Both the position numbers and the translations under genes were made by a program. A DNA stretch of 64,000 bases from Candidatus Flexifilum breve (GTDB lineage Bacteria; Chloroflexota; Anaerolineae; Aggregatilineales; Phototrophicaceae), in NCBI GenBank assembly GCA_016717205.1, contig JADKGC010000006.1, positions 186,001 to 250,000 on the forward strand, in the 5' to 3' direction. The notes under the pieces were generated by a model, which saw only the letters and a list, made by a program, of their open reading frames with translations, ran no database searches and had not been told where the DNA came from. Below, one piece after another: positions 23,077 to 32,411 of this stretch (within the stretch, counting starts at the first letter, position 1; each line of letters begins with the position of its first letter).

Positions 23077-25581
23077 ATGCGCATCAAACCAGAAATTATG
23101 AGTCCGGTTGGCTACTATCCGCAGCTTTATGCCGCCATCGAAGCTGGGGCGGATGCGGTGTACTTTGGGCTCAAGCACTTCACCGCGCGGGCGAAGGTCG
23201 GTTTCACGCTGGATGAACTGCCCGACGTGATGCGCGCGCTGCATCAGCGCGGCATGAAAGGCTACGTGACGTTCAACACGCTGGTGTTTGATTATGAATT
23301 GCGCGACGCGGTCGAGGCGCTGGAACAAATCGCCGAGGCGAGCGCGGACGCCGTCATTGTGCAGGATGTGGGCATCGCGCAGCTTGCACATCAGATCGCG
23401 CCGCATATGGATGTGCACGGCAGCACGCAGATGAGCATCACCAGCGCGGAAGGCGTGGCGCTGGCGCAGCGCTTCGGCGTGAATCGGGTGGTGCTGGCGC
23501 GCGAACTGTCACTCAAAGACATTCGTGCCATCCGCGAACAGACCGACCTCGAACTGGAACTTTTCGTACATGGGGCGCTGTGTGTGTCCTATTCCGGGCA
23601 ATGCTTCTCGTCGGAAGCTTGGGGCGGACGCAGCGCCAACCGCGGTCAATGCGCGCAGGCCTGCCGCCTCCCCTATGAACTGATGGTTGATGATCAGCTC
23701 AAACCGCTCGGCGATGCGCGCTATTTGCTCTCGCCGGGTGACCTGTACGCGCTGCACCAGGTTCCCGAAATTGTCGAGATCGGCATCTCGACGCTGAAGA
23801 TTGAGGGGCGCTACAAAGACGAGAACTACGTCGCGCTGACGACCAACGCTTACCGCCGCGCCGTCGATGCGGCGTGGGATAACCTGCCGAGTCCGATCAC
23901 GCCGCAAGACGAACTGACATTGGAGCAGGTCTATTCCCGTGGGTTAGGTGCGTATTTCATCAGCGGCACAAACCACCAGCAGGTCGTCAGGGCCCGGTCG
24001 CCTCGGCATCGCGGCGTGCTGGCGGGGCGGGTCAAGCAAGTGTTGAGCGACCGCGTGCGGATCGAGCCGACGGGCATTCAAGCCGACGCGCCGCTCAAAG
24101 CCGGCGATGGCATCGTGTTCGATGCGGCAGACTGGCGCAGCCCGCAGGAAGCTGAAGAAGGCGGACGCCTCTATGCTGTCCAACCTGCAGGCAATCTGCT
24201 CGAACTGGAGTTTCGCAACGGCGCGGTGAACTTTACGCGCATTCAGGTCGGCGATTGGGTCTGGCGCTCGCATGACAGCAGCGTCGACAAGGCGGCGAAG
24301 GTATTCACGCAGCCGAGCGCGCCCGTCAGCAAGCAGGCGCTGAACGTGCAGGTGATCGCTCGCGAAGGTGAACCGCTGACACTGACGTGGACGCTCGCTA
24401 AACAGCCGCACATCAGCGTGACCGTGCACTCTGGCGATTCGCTGGGGCGCGCCAACCAGCGTGGCGTGACGCCCGAATACCTGCATCAGCAGTTGGGCCG
24501 CTTAGGGACGACGCCATACCAATTAGCCGAGCTCACGGCGGAGGTGAGCGGCAATCCGTTCATCCCGAGTTCGCTGCTCAACCATCTGCGTCAGGACGCG
24601 GTTGAACAGTTGACCCAACTGCAGGCGCAGCCGAAATCGGGCGTGATCACACTGCCCGAGGCTGTGCTGAATGGCGCGCTCAACGCGGTGACGCGCCACG
24701 AAACGCCCGCCGCCGCGCCGCAGATTCATCTGCTAGTGCGCACGCCCGAACAGCTCGAAGCGGCCATCGCCGCGCGTCCGGCCAGCATCACGCTTGATTA
24801 CCTCGAACTCTACGGCTTGCGTCCGTCGGTTGATCGCATCAAGGAGGCCGGGATTACAGCCCGGGTAGCCAGTCCGCGCGTGCTCAAACCGCAAGAACAG
24901 CGCATCGTCAACTTTTTGCTCCGGCTCGACTGCCAGCTTGTCGTACGGTCAGGGGGGTTAGTGGAGGCACTCCAAGGGCGACACCAGCACGCGCTGATCG
25001 GCGACTTCAGCCTGAATGTGGCGAATCAGCTCACGGCAGACACGTATTTCAAACTTGGTGTGGAGACGATCACGCCGACGCACGACCTGAACGCTGACCA
25101 GATGTGCACGTTGGCGCGCGAGATCGGCGGCAGTCGCTTTGAAGTGATCGCCTACCAGCATTTGCCCGTTTTCCACACCGAACACTGCGTGTTCTGCCGC
25201 TTCTTGTCAAACGGCACCAGCTATCAGGACTGCGGTCATCCGTGCGAACAGCACAAGGTCGCGCTGCGCGACGCGCAGGGACGCTTGCATCCGGTCATGG
25301 CGGATGTGGGCTGTCGCAATACGGTGTTCGGGGCGGAGGCGCAGGTTGCCAGTCGCCACCTTGATGACCTGCGAGCGAGCGGCATTGTGCACTATCGGCT
25401 CGAATTCGTGCACGAGTCGGCAGATGATGTGTTCAAGGTCGCGGCCGCCTTCGGCGACTACTTTGCGGATCGCATCAGCGCCGCCGATCTGGATCGGCGT
25501 CTTGAGAAGGTCGCGCCGCAGGGCACGACCGAAGGCTCGCTGTTTGTGCCGGATAACTACGGGTATATCCCGCTGTTGTAG
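23077..25581 (+). CDS. U32 peptidase-family protein, RlhA/TrhP-like (RNA hydroxylation)
   Basis: An 834-residue member of the U32 family. The N-terminal barrel starts KPEIMSPVGYYPQLYAAIEA with AGADAVYFGLKHFTARA, the family hallmark. A cysteine cluster follows: LFVHGALCVSYSGQCFSS then NRGQCAQACR, with more C-terminal cysteines in FHTEHCVFCRFL and DCGHPCEQH. The middle (about 390-520) matches the DUF3656 insertion found in long U32 proteins such as E. coli RlhA, which hydroxylates C2501 of 23S rRNA; shorter relatives modify tRNA U34. Despite the name these are generally not proteases. RlhA-like function is inferred from length and architecture. It is monocistronic and divergent from the LysR gene. 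Confidence 0.88.
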   Translation: MRIKPEIMSPVGYYPQLYAAIEAGADAVYFGLKHFTARAKVGFTLDELPDVMRALHQRGMKGYVTFNTLVFDYELRDAVEALEQIAEASADAVIVQDVGIAQLAHQIAPHMDVHGSTQMSITSAEGVALAQRFGVNRVVLARELSLKDIRAIREQTDLELELFVHGALCVSYSGQCFSSEAWGGRSANRGQCAQACRLPYELMVDDQLKPLGDARYLLSPGDLYALHQVPEIVEIGISTLKIEGRYKDENYVALTTNAYRRAVDAAWDNLPSPITPQDELTLEQVYSRGLGAYFISGTNHQQVVRARSPRHRGVLAGRVKQVLSDRVRIEPTGIQADAPLKAGDGIVFDAADWRSPQEAEEGGRLYAVQPAGNLLELEFRNGAVNFTRIQVGDWVWRSHDSSVDKAAKVFTQPSAPVSKQALNVQVIAREGEPLTLTWTLAKQPHISVTVHSGDSLGRANQRGVTPEYLHQQLGRLGTTPYQLAELTAEVSGNPFIPSSLLNHLRQDAVEQLTQLQAQPKSGVITLPEAVLNGALNAVTRHETPAAAPQIHLLVRTPEQLEAAIAARPASITLDYLELYGLRPSVDRIKEAGITARVASPRVLKPQEQRIVNFLLRLDCQLVVRSGGLVEALQGRHQHALIGDFSLNVANQLTADTYFKLGVETITPTHDLNADQMCTLAREIGGSRFEVIAYQHLPVFHTEHCVFCRFLSNGTSYQDCGHPCEQHKVALRDAQGRLHPVMADVGCRNTVFGAEAQVASRHLDDLRASGIVHYRLEFVHESADDVFKVAAAFGDYFADRISAADLDRRLEKVAPQGTTEGSLFVPDNYGYIPLL

Positions 25582-25587
25582 ATACGC

Positions 25588-25615
25588 GTAGGGGCAAGGC
25601 GCGCCTTGCCCCTAC
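25588..25615. repeat. 28-bp perfect palindrome (family A, half-site gtaggggcaaggcg)
   Basis: A perfect inverted repeat begins 6 bases after the U32 gene stop and lies between two convergent genes. It is nearly identical to the element at 10637. Its hairpin could act as a bidirectional terminator, though no T-run follows. Confidence 0.8.
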
Positions 25616-25625
25616 CTAAGTCAAA

Positions 25626-26491
25626 CTACTCCCCGAGCGGTGTTCCGTACACGCCGAATTCGACCGCCCCGGTGTTGCCGCCGTTGCTTTCGACCACTTC
25701 AAAACGCAGCGTTTCCGCCTCAAAGTCGACCTCATACGCAAACGATTGGTTGGCGTCCGGCACATCGAACGGTCCATAGACGGTGCCATCGTCGGCGGTT
25801 ATGGTGAAGCTGAAGACCTGCGCGGTGTTGTTCGACATGGTGCGCGTCCAGTACTCAATCCGCTCGATGTGGGATCGCTGCCCGAGGCGAATTTCGAACC
25901 ACGCGTTGCTGCCGTCCCCCTGCGACGACCACGCCGAATTGCTGCTGCCGTCGAATGCGCTCAGGATCCCCCACGCGAATTCCGGCGCGGCGCCGCCGAA
26001 CGCGCTGCTGTAGCCGATGATCTCCGCGCCGAGTTCGGGCGACGCGAGGTTCGTCACTTCGGCGATTTGCTGCGCGGGCGTCGTGAACGTCTGCACGTCT
26101 GAAACGTAAATCACGCCCGCTGCGTCCACACCCTGCACGCGGAAATAGTAGGTCGTTTCTGGCTCAAGATTGGTCAACAGGGGATGATGGTCAGTGTGCG
26201 TCCCGCCGTTCATATCCATATCCACAGCCAGCGACCCAAACTCGGGCGTCGTCCCATAGATGATGCTGCAGGCGACGGGGACGCTCGTCGAGATGGGCAG
26301 CGTGGCTGTGCCATCAGCGGCGAAATTGGTCACTGTGAGCTCGCCGTCGAGGATGTCATCGACCGGGCGGACGGTGACGGCGCCCAGATATCCGGTGATG
26401 GGGGCGCATCCTGCGCGCTCAGCGCGACCACGAACAGCAGATTCAAGGTCAGGAGAGCGGTCAGGCAAACTAAGCGGATGATTTTGTTCAC
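25626..26491 (-). pseudogene. Secreted FN3 plus discoidin (F5/8 C)-like protein, frameshifted after the signal peptide
   Basis: The body in one frame (25626 to about 26400) has a fibronectin-III-like domain (LTNLEPETTYYFRVQGVDAA) and then a galactose-binding discoidin-like domain (SAFDGSSNSAWSSQGDGSNA, IERIEYWTRTMSNN). No signal peptide exists in that frame. In the next frame, a GTG at 26491 with an AAGG site encodes NKIIRLVCLTALLTLNLLFV followed by VALSAQDAPP, a clear signal peptide. Adding one G to the run of five at 26400-26404 joins the two frames smoothly as AQDAPPITGYLGAV. This is therefore a one-base deletion, natural or a sequencing error. The intact product would bind surface or secreted glycans. 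Confidence 0.75.
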
Positions 26492-26643
26492 GAGGAATAC
26501 CTTCGTCTAAACCTCAGTGTTGGCCGCGGATTATACCTATAGCCCAGGCCATCGCTCGACGGCGATACGTTTACTGAGCGGCGCTTTGTCCTATGCTATC
26601 CTTGAATTTACAGGGATTTCCGCCGGAACGATGAAGGATCAGC

Positions 26644-28464
26644 ATGCAGTACTCCATCTACGCTCTCGTGATTTTTGCCGCCGCCGCTTTTGCCGGATGG
26701 TTAGCCTATCCGATCTGGTCGCGCCGTCCCGGTGTCGGGGTCCATGCCTTCGTCGTGATGACCTTAGGGATCGCCCTGTGGACGGCGGCTACCGCCCTTG
26801 AAATCACGCTAACCAGCGCGGATGGCAAGATGCTGGCGACGCATCTGATCTATATCGGCTTGACGGCCGTTATTCCGAGCTGGCTGATTTTCGCCATGCA
26901 GTACACCGGGCATGACCGCTGGATCACGCCGCGCCGCCTGCTGCTGTTCCTTATCGAGCCCGTGCTGCTGCAAATCGTGATCGCCACCAACGACGTGCAT
27001 CACCTATTCTGGACGCAGCGCACGTTGGAGACGGTGAACAATCTGATCGTCTTCGACTTCCATCTAGGTTCGCTGTTCTGGTTCCACGCCATCTATTCGT
27101 ATGCGCTGCTGCTCGTCGGCGCGGCGCTGCTGGTGCGCGCGCTGGTCCGTTCACCGCAGTTGTATCAGGGACAGGTCGCGTATCTGCTGGTCGCCAGCCT
27201 GACGCCGTGGGTCGCCTACTTCATTTATCTGACGGGTCTTAGCCCGCTGCCCGATTATGTTGACATCACCCCGATTGCCTTTGTGATCACCATTGCCGCG
27301 ACCGGGTGGAGCCTGTACCGCTTCCGCCTGATGGATGTGGTCCCCGTGGCGCGCGACACGATCATTGACACGATGGAGGATGCCATCCTTGTGCTGGATC
27401 GACTGGGAAGGGTTCTGGACATAAATCGGGCGGCGCTGCGCCTGTTCAACCGGGCCAGCACGACCGAGGCAATTGGCCGCCTGGTCAGCGAACTCATGCC
27501 GCAGCAGGCCGCGCTGATCGCGCAGTTCCGCGCCGTCGCGGAGGCGAACACCGAAATCACCGTCACCTTCGACAACGTGACGCGCTTCTACAACCTGCGC
27601 ATCACGCCGCTGCGCAATCGTCAGCAGGAACTGAGCGGCCGCGTGGTCGTCCTGCACGACATCACCACGCTCAAGGCTACCAACGAGCAGTTGAAACGCG
27701 CGAGCGAACAGGCAGAAGCGGCGAATCGGCTGAAGAGCGAGTTTCTGGCGACCATGTCGCACGAACTGCGGACGCCGCTCAACGCCATCATTGGTTATAC
27801 GGAAATCCAGTTGATGGGCATTGGCGGTCAATTGAATCCCGCGCAAACCGACTATAGCAACCGCGTACTCGTGAATGCGCGGCAGCTCCTGCTGATGATC
27901 AACAGCATTCTGGATCTCTCCAAAATCGAAGCGGGGCACGTGGTCCTCAGCCGCCAAGCCTTTGGCGTGCGCGATTGGCTGATGGATGTCGTGCGGCAGG
28001 TGGCCATTCTCGGTGATAGTCAGCAGTTGGATTTCAGTTCGAGTCTGGACCCCGCGCTGCCGGAACGGCTCGTCGGTGATCCGGATGCGCTGCGCCGTGT
28101 GGTCGTCAATTTGCTGGCGAACGCGTTCAAGTTCACACCGTCCGGGTCGGTCAAACTGGCGCTCAGCCGACCTGATGATCAGCACTGGAGTGTAGCGGTC
28201 ACCGATACGGGCATCGGCATTGCCGAAGATCGGATCGAGCATATCTTCGATGCGGTCTATCAGGTAGATACCAGCCTGACGCGCGAGTTCGGCGGCACGG
28301 GCTTAGGATTAGCCATCGTGCAGCGCCTAGTCGACAAGATGGATGGACGCATTGAGGTGCAGAGCACCGTCAATGTGGGCAGCACCTTCACCGTCACCTT
28401 GCCGATCCTGCCCGCCCCGACACCTAAGGTGGCGCATAGTTCGCGCGATTCTATTCCTCAATAA
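26644..28464 (+). CDS. 7TM-PAS sensor histidine kinase, first of a tandem pair
   Basis: A 606-residue hybrid-free kinase. Residues 1-225 hold about seven helices of the HisKA_7TM N-terminal type (WSRRPGVGVHAFVVMTLGI, FAMQYTGHDRW). A PAS-like domain follows (about 235-345, DTMEDAILVLDRLGRVLDIN), then a short coiled coil, the dimerisation domain with H373 in LATMSHELRTPLN, and an HATPase domain with N-box VVNLLANAFKFTP, G1 DTGIGIAEDRI and G2 GGTGLGLAIV. There is no receiver domain. The adjacent gene is a paralogue with the same architecture, and no response regulator is nearby, so the partner lies elsewhere. Confidence 0.95.
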   Translation: MQYSIYALVIFAAAAFAGWLAYPIWSRRPGVGVHAFVVMTLGIALWTAATALEITLTSADGKMLATHLIYIGLTAVIPSWLIFAMQYTGHDRWITPRRLLLFLIEPVLLQIVIATNDVHHLFWTQRTLETVNNLIVFDFHLGSLFWFHAIYSYALLLVGAALLVRALVRSPQLYQGQVAYLLVASLTPWVAYFIYLTGLSPLPDYVDITPIAFVITIAATGWSLYRFRLMDVVPVARDTIIDTMEDAILVLDRLGRVLDINRAALRLFNRASTTEAIGRLVSELMPQQAALIAQFRAVAEANTEITVTFDNVTRFYNLRITPLRNRQQELSGRVVVLHDITTLKATNEQLKRASEQAEAANRLKSEFLATMSHELRTPLNAIIGYTEIQLMGIGGQLNPAQTDYSNRVLVNARQLLLMINSILDLSKIEAGHVVLSRQAFGVRDWLMDVVRQVAILGDSQQLDFSSSLDPALPERLVGDPDALRRVVVNLLANAFKFTPSGSVKLALSRPDDQHWSVAVTDTGIGIAEDRIEHIFDAVYQVDTSLTREFGGTGLGLAIVQRLVDKMDGRIEVQSTVNVGSTFTVTLPILPAPTPKVAHSSRDSIPQ

Positions 28465-28542
28465 CTTATGGTTCAGGCGCGTAAATTGCAGGGATGATAT
28501 GCTACAAGCAGATAAGTCTGTGGTTGGCGTAGAAGGTTGAGC

Positions 28543-30339
28543 ATGCAATTCTCAATATTCGCAGTGGTGACATTTGCCGCGGCTGCCTTCACCATCTGGC
28601 TCACAAACGCCATTTGGTCCCGACGTCCCGGCGTCGGTGTGGTCGCGTTTACGATCATTGGCATTGGTACGACCGTGTGGACGCTGTTTTCCGGTCTGGA
28701 ACTGCTCCTCACAGACTACCTGACCAAGATGATTTCCGTCCAGATCATGTATGTCGGCATCGTCATGGTGATGCCCGCGTGGCTGGTGTTCTGTCTTCAA
28801 TATACCGGGCGTGAGCAGTGGAGCACCCGGAAGCGGCTGCTGCTGTTCTTGATCGAGCCGATCTTAGTCATTGTGCTCCTGCTGACCAACGATCTGCATC
28901 ATCTGTTTTATGCCAGTACGGACTGGTATATGGCGGATGGTTTGCGCTTGCTCGATTACAGTTATGGTCCGGCCTTCTGGGTGCACACGGTCTACTCATA
29001 CGTGCTGCTGCTGACGGGTGCGGGACTGCTGTTGCAGGCATTTATGCGCTCGCCGCATCTCTATCGCGGTCAGATTCGCCTGATGCTGCTCGCCATCGTC
29101 GCGCCGTGGGCGGCCAACGCGACCTATATCGGTGGGCTCAGCCCGTTCCCCGACTACTTTGATCTGACGCCGTTGGCCTTTGTGGTCACGGGCGCGGCCA
29201 TCGGGTGGAGCCTCTACCGCTTCCGCCTGATGGATGTGCTCCCGGTGGCGCGCGGCACAATTATCGACAACATGAATGACGCGATTATCGTGCTGGACGG
29301 GCGCAGTCGCGTGCTGGACATCAACCAGTCGGCGCTTAAGCTGCTCAACCTGTCGTCACCAGATGGGACAATTGGCAAACCAGCGGCTGAAGTCTTGGTG
29401 ACACAAGCGGCGCTTGCTGACCAATTTCGCGAGACACAGGAGATCGATACCGAAGTTACAGCCGAGGTGGCCGGGCAGAAGCGCACCTTTAACCTGCGGA
29501 TTACGCCGCTGCGCAATCGCCAGCAAGAGCTGACCGGGCGCGTGGTGACGCTCCACGATGTAACGACCTTCAAAGAGGCGAACGAACAACTCCGTTATGC
29601 CCGCGAAAAAGCCGAAGAAGCGAATCGCTTGAAGAGCGAATTTCTGGCCACTATGTCGCATGAACTGCGCACGCCGCTCAATGCGATCATCGGCTACACG
29701 GAAATTCAACTACTCGGTATGGTCGGCGAACTTAACCCGACCCAGCAGGACTACCAGAAGCGCGTGATGGTCAACGCGCACCAACTGCTGCAGATGATCA
29801 ACAGTGTGCTGGATTTGTCCAAGCTGGAAGCGGGTCATATCCATGCTGTGGATAAGTCCTTTGGCTTGAATGACTGGATCGATGATGTGATGGAGCAGAT
29901 CGCCGTGTTGGGCGAAAATAAGCGCCTGGGCTTCGACTCCGAGATCGACCCGAAACTGCCCGAACGGGTGGTCGGCGACGCCGATTTGCTGCGGCAGGTG
30001 ATCGTCAATCTGCTCTCGAATGCGTTTAAGTTCACCAAAGCGGGCAACGTGACGCTTGCCGTGTGTCGGGACGACGACCATCACTGGAGTATTCGCGTCT
30101 CGGACACGGGGATCGGCATTCCAGCGGACAAACTGCCGTATATCTTTGACGAGTTTTATCAGGTGGACAGCGGCGCGACCCGTGAGTACGGCGGGACGGG
30201 GTTGGGGCTGGCGATTGTCAAGCGCCTCGTCAAGACGATGAAAGGTGATATTTCGGTCAGGAGCATCGTCGGCGAAGGCAGCACCTTCACCGTGACGCTG
30301 CCGCTCAAACCGCAGATCACGCCCGCGCCGCAGATGTAA
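28543..30339 (+). CDS. 7TM-PAS sensor histidine kinase, second of a tandem pair
   Basis: A 598-residue kinase with the same layout as its upstream neighbour: seven N-terminal helices starting MQFSIFAVVTFAAAAFTIWL, PAS (MNDAIIVLDGRSRVLDINQ), coiled coil, H373 in LATMSHELRTPLN, N-box VVG...VNLLSNAFKFT, G1 DTGIGIPADKL and G2 GGTGLGLAIV. The phospho-acceptor is residue 373 in both proteins, so the duplication kept exact spacing. The ATG at 28543 aligns with the paralogue and has AAGG upstream; the TTG 6 bases earlier is less likely. The PAS and helix regions differ enough to suggest different ligands. Confidence 0.95.
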   Translation: MQFSIFAVVTFAAAAFTIWLTNAIWSRRPGVGVVAFTIIGIGTTVWTLFSGLELLLTDYLTKMISVQIMYVGIVMVMPAWLVFCLQYTGREQWSTRKRLLLFLIEPILVIVLLLTNDLHHLFYASTDWYMADGLRLLDYSYGPAFWVHTVYSYVLLLTGAGLLLQAFMRSPHLYRGQIRLMLLAIVAPWAANATYIGGLSPFPDYFDLTPLAFVVTGAAIGWSLYRFRLMDVLPVARGTIIDNMNDAIIVLDGRSRVLDINQSALKLLNLSSPDGTIGKPAAEVLVTQAALADQFRETQEIDTEVTAEVAGQKRTFNLRITPLRNRQQELTGRVVTLHDVTTFKEANEQLRYAREKAEEANRLKSEFLATMSHELRTPLNAIIGYTEIQLLGMVGELNPTQQDYQKRVMVNAHQLLQMINSVLDLSKLEAGHIHAVDKSFGLNDWIDDVMEQIAVLGENKRLGFDSEIDPKLPERVVGDADLLRQVIVNLLSNAFKFTKAGNVTLAVCRDDDHHWSIRVSDTGIGIPADKLPYIFDEFYQVDSGATREYGGTGLGLAIVKRLVKTMKGDISVRSIVGEGSTFTVTLPLKPQITPAPQM

Positions 30340-30345
30340 ACGTTA

Positions 30346-30378
30346 CGCCCATGCCCGTCGACCGGACATGGGCGCTTT
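30346..30378. terminator. Hairpin terminator between convergent genes
   Basis: Perfect 8-bp arms cgcccatg and catgggcg enclose 13 bases, followed by ctttct on the plus strand. It lies 7 bases after the kinase stop and just before the end of the minus-strand SDR gene, so it may serve both. Confidence 0.6.
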
Positions 30379-30379
30379 C

Positions 30380-31207
30380 TCAAATCCCGCTGAAGGCGTT
30401 GAAACCGCCATCCACCATAATCACGGTGCCGTTGACGAAGCGCGCGCCGGGGCTGCACAGCCAGATCAACGCGCCAATCAGGTCTTCAGGATTGCCGAAG
30501 CGCCCGGCGGGCGTGTGGTCGATGATCTTCTGACCGCGCGCGGTCAGTGTGTTATCCGGGTTGAGCAGCAGGGCACGGTTCTGGTCGCCGATGAAAAACC
30601 CCGGCGCAATCGCATTCACCCGCAGCCCTTCGCCAAACTTTGACGCCAGTTCGACAGCCATCCAGCGTGTGAAGTTGTCGATGCCCGCTTTGCCCGCCGA
30701 ATACGCGGGTGAACGCGTGAGCGCACGCTGCGCGTTCATCGACGAGATGTTGACGATGCAGCCGGTTTTGTGCTGTGCCATCGCTTCACCCAACACCATC
30801 GACGGGATAACCGTGCCGATCAGGTTGAGGTCGATGACGTGGCGCATGGCCTCGAGCGACATGTCGAAGATGGTTTTGTCGGCTGGTACGGTCGCTTCCG
30901 GGGTCGTCCCGCCCGCCGCGTTGAGCAGAATGTCGATTTTACCCCATTCGGCGGTCACCTGGTCGCGCAGGGCTTCCATCTGCGCGGTGTCCATCACGTC
31001 GCCAGGCGCGGCGATAGCCTTGCCCCCAGCCGCGCGAATGGACGCGGCGACTTCTTCGGCTTTCTCCTGCCGCCGCCCGACGATGGCGATCTGCGCGCCC
31101 GCCTGCGCCAGTCCGCGCGCCATCATGCCGCCGAGCACGCCCGTGCCCCCGGTCACGACGGCGGTTTTGCCCTCTAGACTGAAGAGATCATGGATGATGC
31201 GCGGCAT
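30380..31207 (-). CDS. SDR oxidoreductase, D-mannonate oxidoreductase (UxuB)-like
   Basis: A 275-residue short-chain dehydrogenase. The NAD(P) site is TGGTGVLGGMMARGLA, followed by LLNAAGG, the catalytic Ser in IVNISSMNAQ and the YxxxK pair in PAYSAGKAG. The C-terminal half, NAIAPGFFIGDQNRALLL with TARGQKIIDHTPAGRFG, is the pattern of the Gram-positive/Thermotoga-type fructuronate reductase, which reduces fructuronate to mannonate in glucuronate catabolism. No other uronate gene is adjacent, so the substrate assignment rests on sequence resemblance. Confidence 0.85.
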   Translation of the reverse strand: MPRIIHDLFSLEGKTAVVTGGTGVLGGMMARGLAQAGAQIAIVGRRQEKAEEVAASIRAAGGKAIAAPGDVMDTAQMEALRDQVTAEWGKIDILLNAAGGTTPEATVPADKTIFDMSLEAMRHVIDLNLIGTVIPSMVLGEAMAQHKTGCIVNISSMNAQRALTRSPAYSAGKAGIDNFTRWMAVELASKFGEGLRVNAIAPGFFIGDQNRALLLNPDNTLTARGQKIIDHTPAGRFGNPEDLIGALIWLCSPGARFVNGTVIMVDGGFNAFSGI

Positions 31208-31269
31208 ATTGGATAAGGTTCATTATCCGTTGCTACTTTCTGTCGCATAAGGCGAGGCACCGACCCTGT

Positions 31270-32346
31270 TCAGGCGCGCGCCGTCGGGCTCCGGCCGGGC
31301 GAGAGCCTCTTCCAGACTTTGCCGCGCGCCGCCACGTCCCACACGACCTCGACTTGGTCACCGCGTACGCCGTACAACTGATTGTGCAGGTTGCTCACCA
31401 CGCACGTATGCACGGGAATGACGTGCACGCGTTCGCCGACGACGGGGCGTTCGACACATTGGCTGAGGTCAACGTGCGCGTGTTCTTCACTCAACTGGTA
31501 GATGCGCGCCTCCGGGTATTCGACGATGTAGCCGTGCGTGTCTTTGACGCGATCCGCCGCCAATGTCTTGCTGCCCGCATCGAGGATCATGCGGTCGGGT
31601 GAGGGGCGGCTGACCACCGTCGCCATGATGTGCATGGCGCAGTCGTCAATCGTCGTCCAGCCCTTGTGCACGCTGCTCATGTCATTGAAGAGATACGTGC
31701 CCACGCGGATTTCGGTCAGCTCCGGCACTTGGTCGGCTTGCAGGAATGCACCGTAGCCGCCCCCGCTCACGGTCTCCACGCCGATGCCCGCTTCATGCAG
31801 ACGCAGCAGCACTTCCCTGAATGGCGGGCGATTACTGGCGGTGCTCGGATACACCAGCAAACCCGCAAAATGCAGGTGCTCATCGTCGTCGATCTTCTTG
31901 GCCAGCATGACAATCTCGTCCACGGGCGCGCCCGTGCGTTGAATGTCCGTCGCCAGATCGACCATCACGCGGATGCGAATATCAAGCGCGGCGGCGGCAT
32001 CTGAGAGGCCTGCAATCGTGATCGGATGATCGGCGGAGACGGTCACACGGTTGTAGAGCGCAAGATCGGCGAGACGAGCGGTTTTCTTCTCGCCGACGAT
32101 ATTGTACGGGATCTGAATGTCGTTGATGCCCGCCTCGGCGAAAACCTGCGCTTCGGTGACTTTCTGGCAGGCGATGCCGACGGCGCCCGCTTCGATCTGC
32201 ATTTTGGCGATATCCGGGATTTTGTGCGTCTTGATGTGCGGGCGGAACGCGATCCCGAGTTCGTTACAGCGGTCTTGCATGCGCCGGATGTTGTTTTCCA
32301 TCCGGTCGAGGTTGATGAGGACGCTGGGCGTCTCCAAATCAGTCAA
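31270..32346 (-). CDS. D-serine dehydratase-like/D-threonine aldolase-family PLP enzyme
   Basis: About 358 residues of alanine-racemase fold. LETPSVLINLDRMENNIRRM opens the family, and the PLP lysine is in FRPHIKTHK. The C-terminal metal-binding part has VHVIPVHTCVVSNLH, whose His and Cys match the zinc ligands of the D-threonine aldolase/D-serine dehydratase group. These enzymes cleave D-3-hydroxy amino acids, and close homologues also act on 3-hydroxyaspartate. The open frame runs upstream to 32475, but the family begins at LTDLETP, so TTG at 32346 (GGAG further upstream) is the best start; it remains uncertain. It ends 62 bases before the UxuB-like gene on the same strand. Confidence 0.85.
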   Translation of the reverse strand: MTDLETPSVLINLDRMENNIRRMQDRCNELGIAFRPHIKTHKIPDIAKMQIEAGAVGIACQKVTEAQVFAEAGINDIQIPYNIVGEKKTARLADLALYNRVTVSADHPITIAGLSDAAAALDIRIRVMVDLATDIQRTGAPVDEIVMLAKKIDDDEHLHFAGLLVYPSTASNRPPFREVLLRLHEAGIGVETVSGGGYGAFLQADQVPELTEIRVGTYLFNDMSSVHKGWTTIDDCAMHIMATVVSRPSPDRMILDAGSKTLAADRVKDTHGYIVEYPEARIYQLSEEHAHVDLSQCVERPVVGERVHVIPVHTCVVSNLHNQLYGVRGDQVEVVWDVAARGKVWKRLSPGRSPTARA

Positions 32347-32365
32347 TACGCATTTTAGCTCCAAA

Positions 32366-32408
32366 CGTGCATCCCCGCTCCTAACGGGGAGAGGGGCAAA
32401 GGTGAGGC
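32366..32408. repeat. Short family B intergenic repeat
   Basis: A hairpin ccccg/cgggg (32373-32377 and 32385-32389) followed by gagaggggcaaaggtgaggc has the same parts as the elements at 7.2, 15.7 and 52.4 kb. It fills the gap between the hydrolase and the PLP-enzyme gene. Confidence 0.5.
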
Positions 32409-32411
32409 AAA

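Noticed and set aside
23077..25581. Secreted collagenase, as U32 proteins are often named
   Set aside because: No signal peptide; the cysteine clusters and long DUF3656-type architecture fit the RNA-hydroxylation branch.
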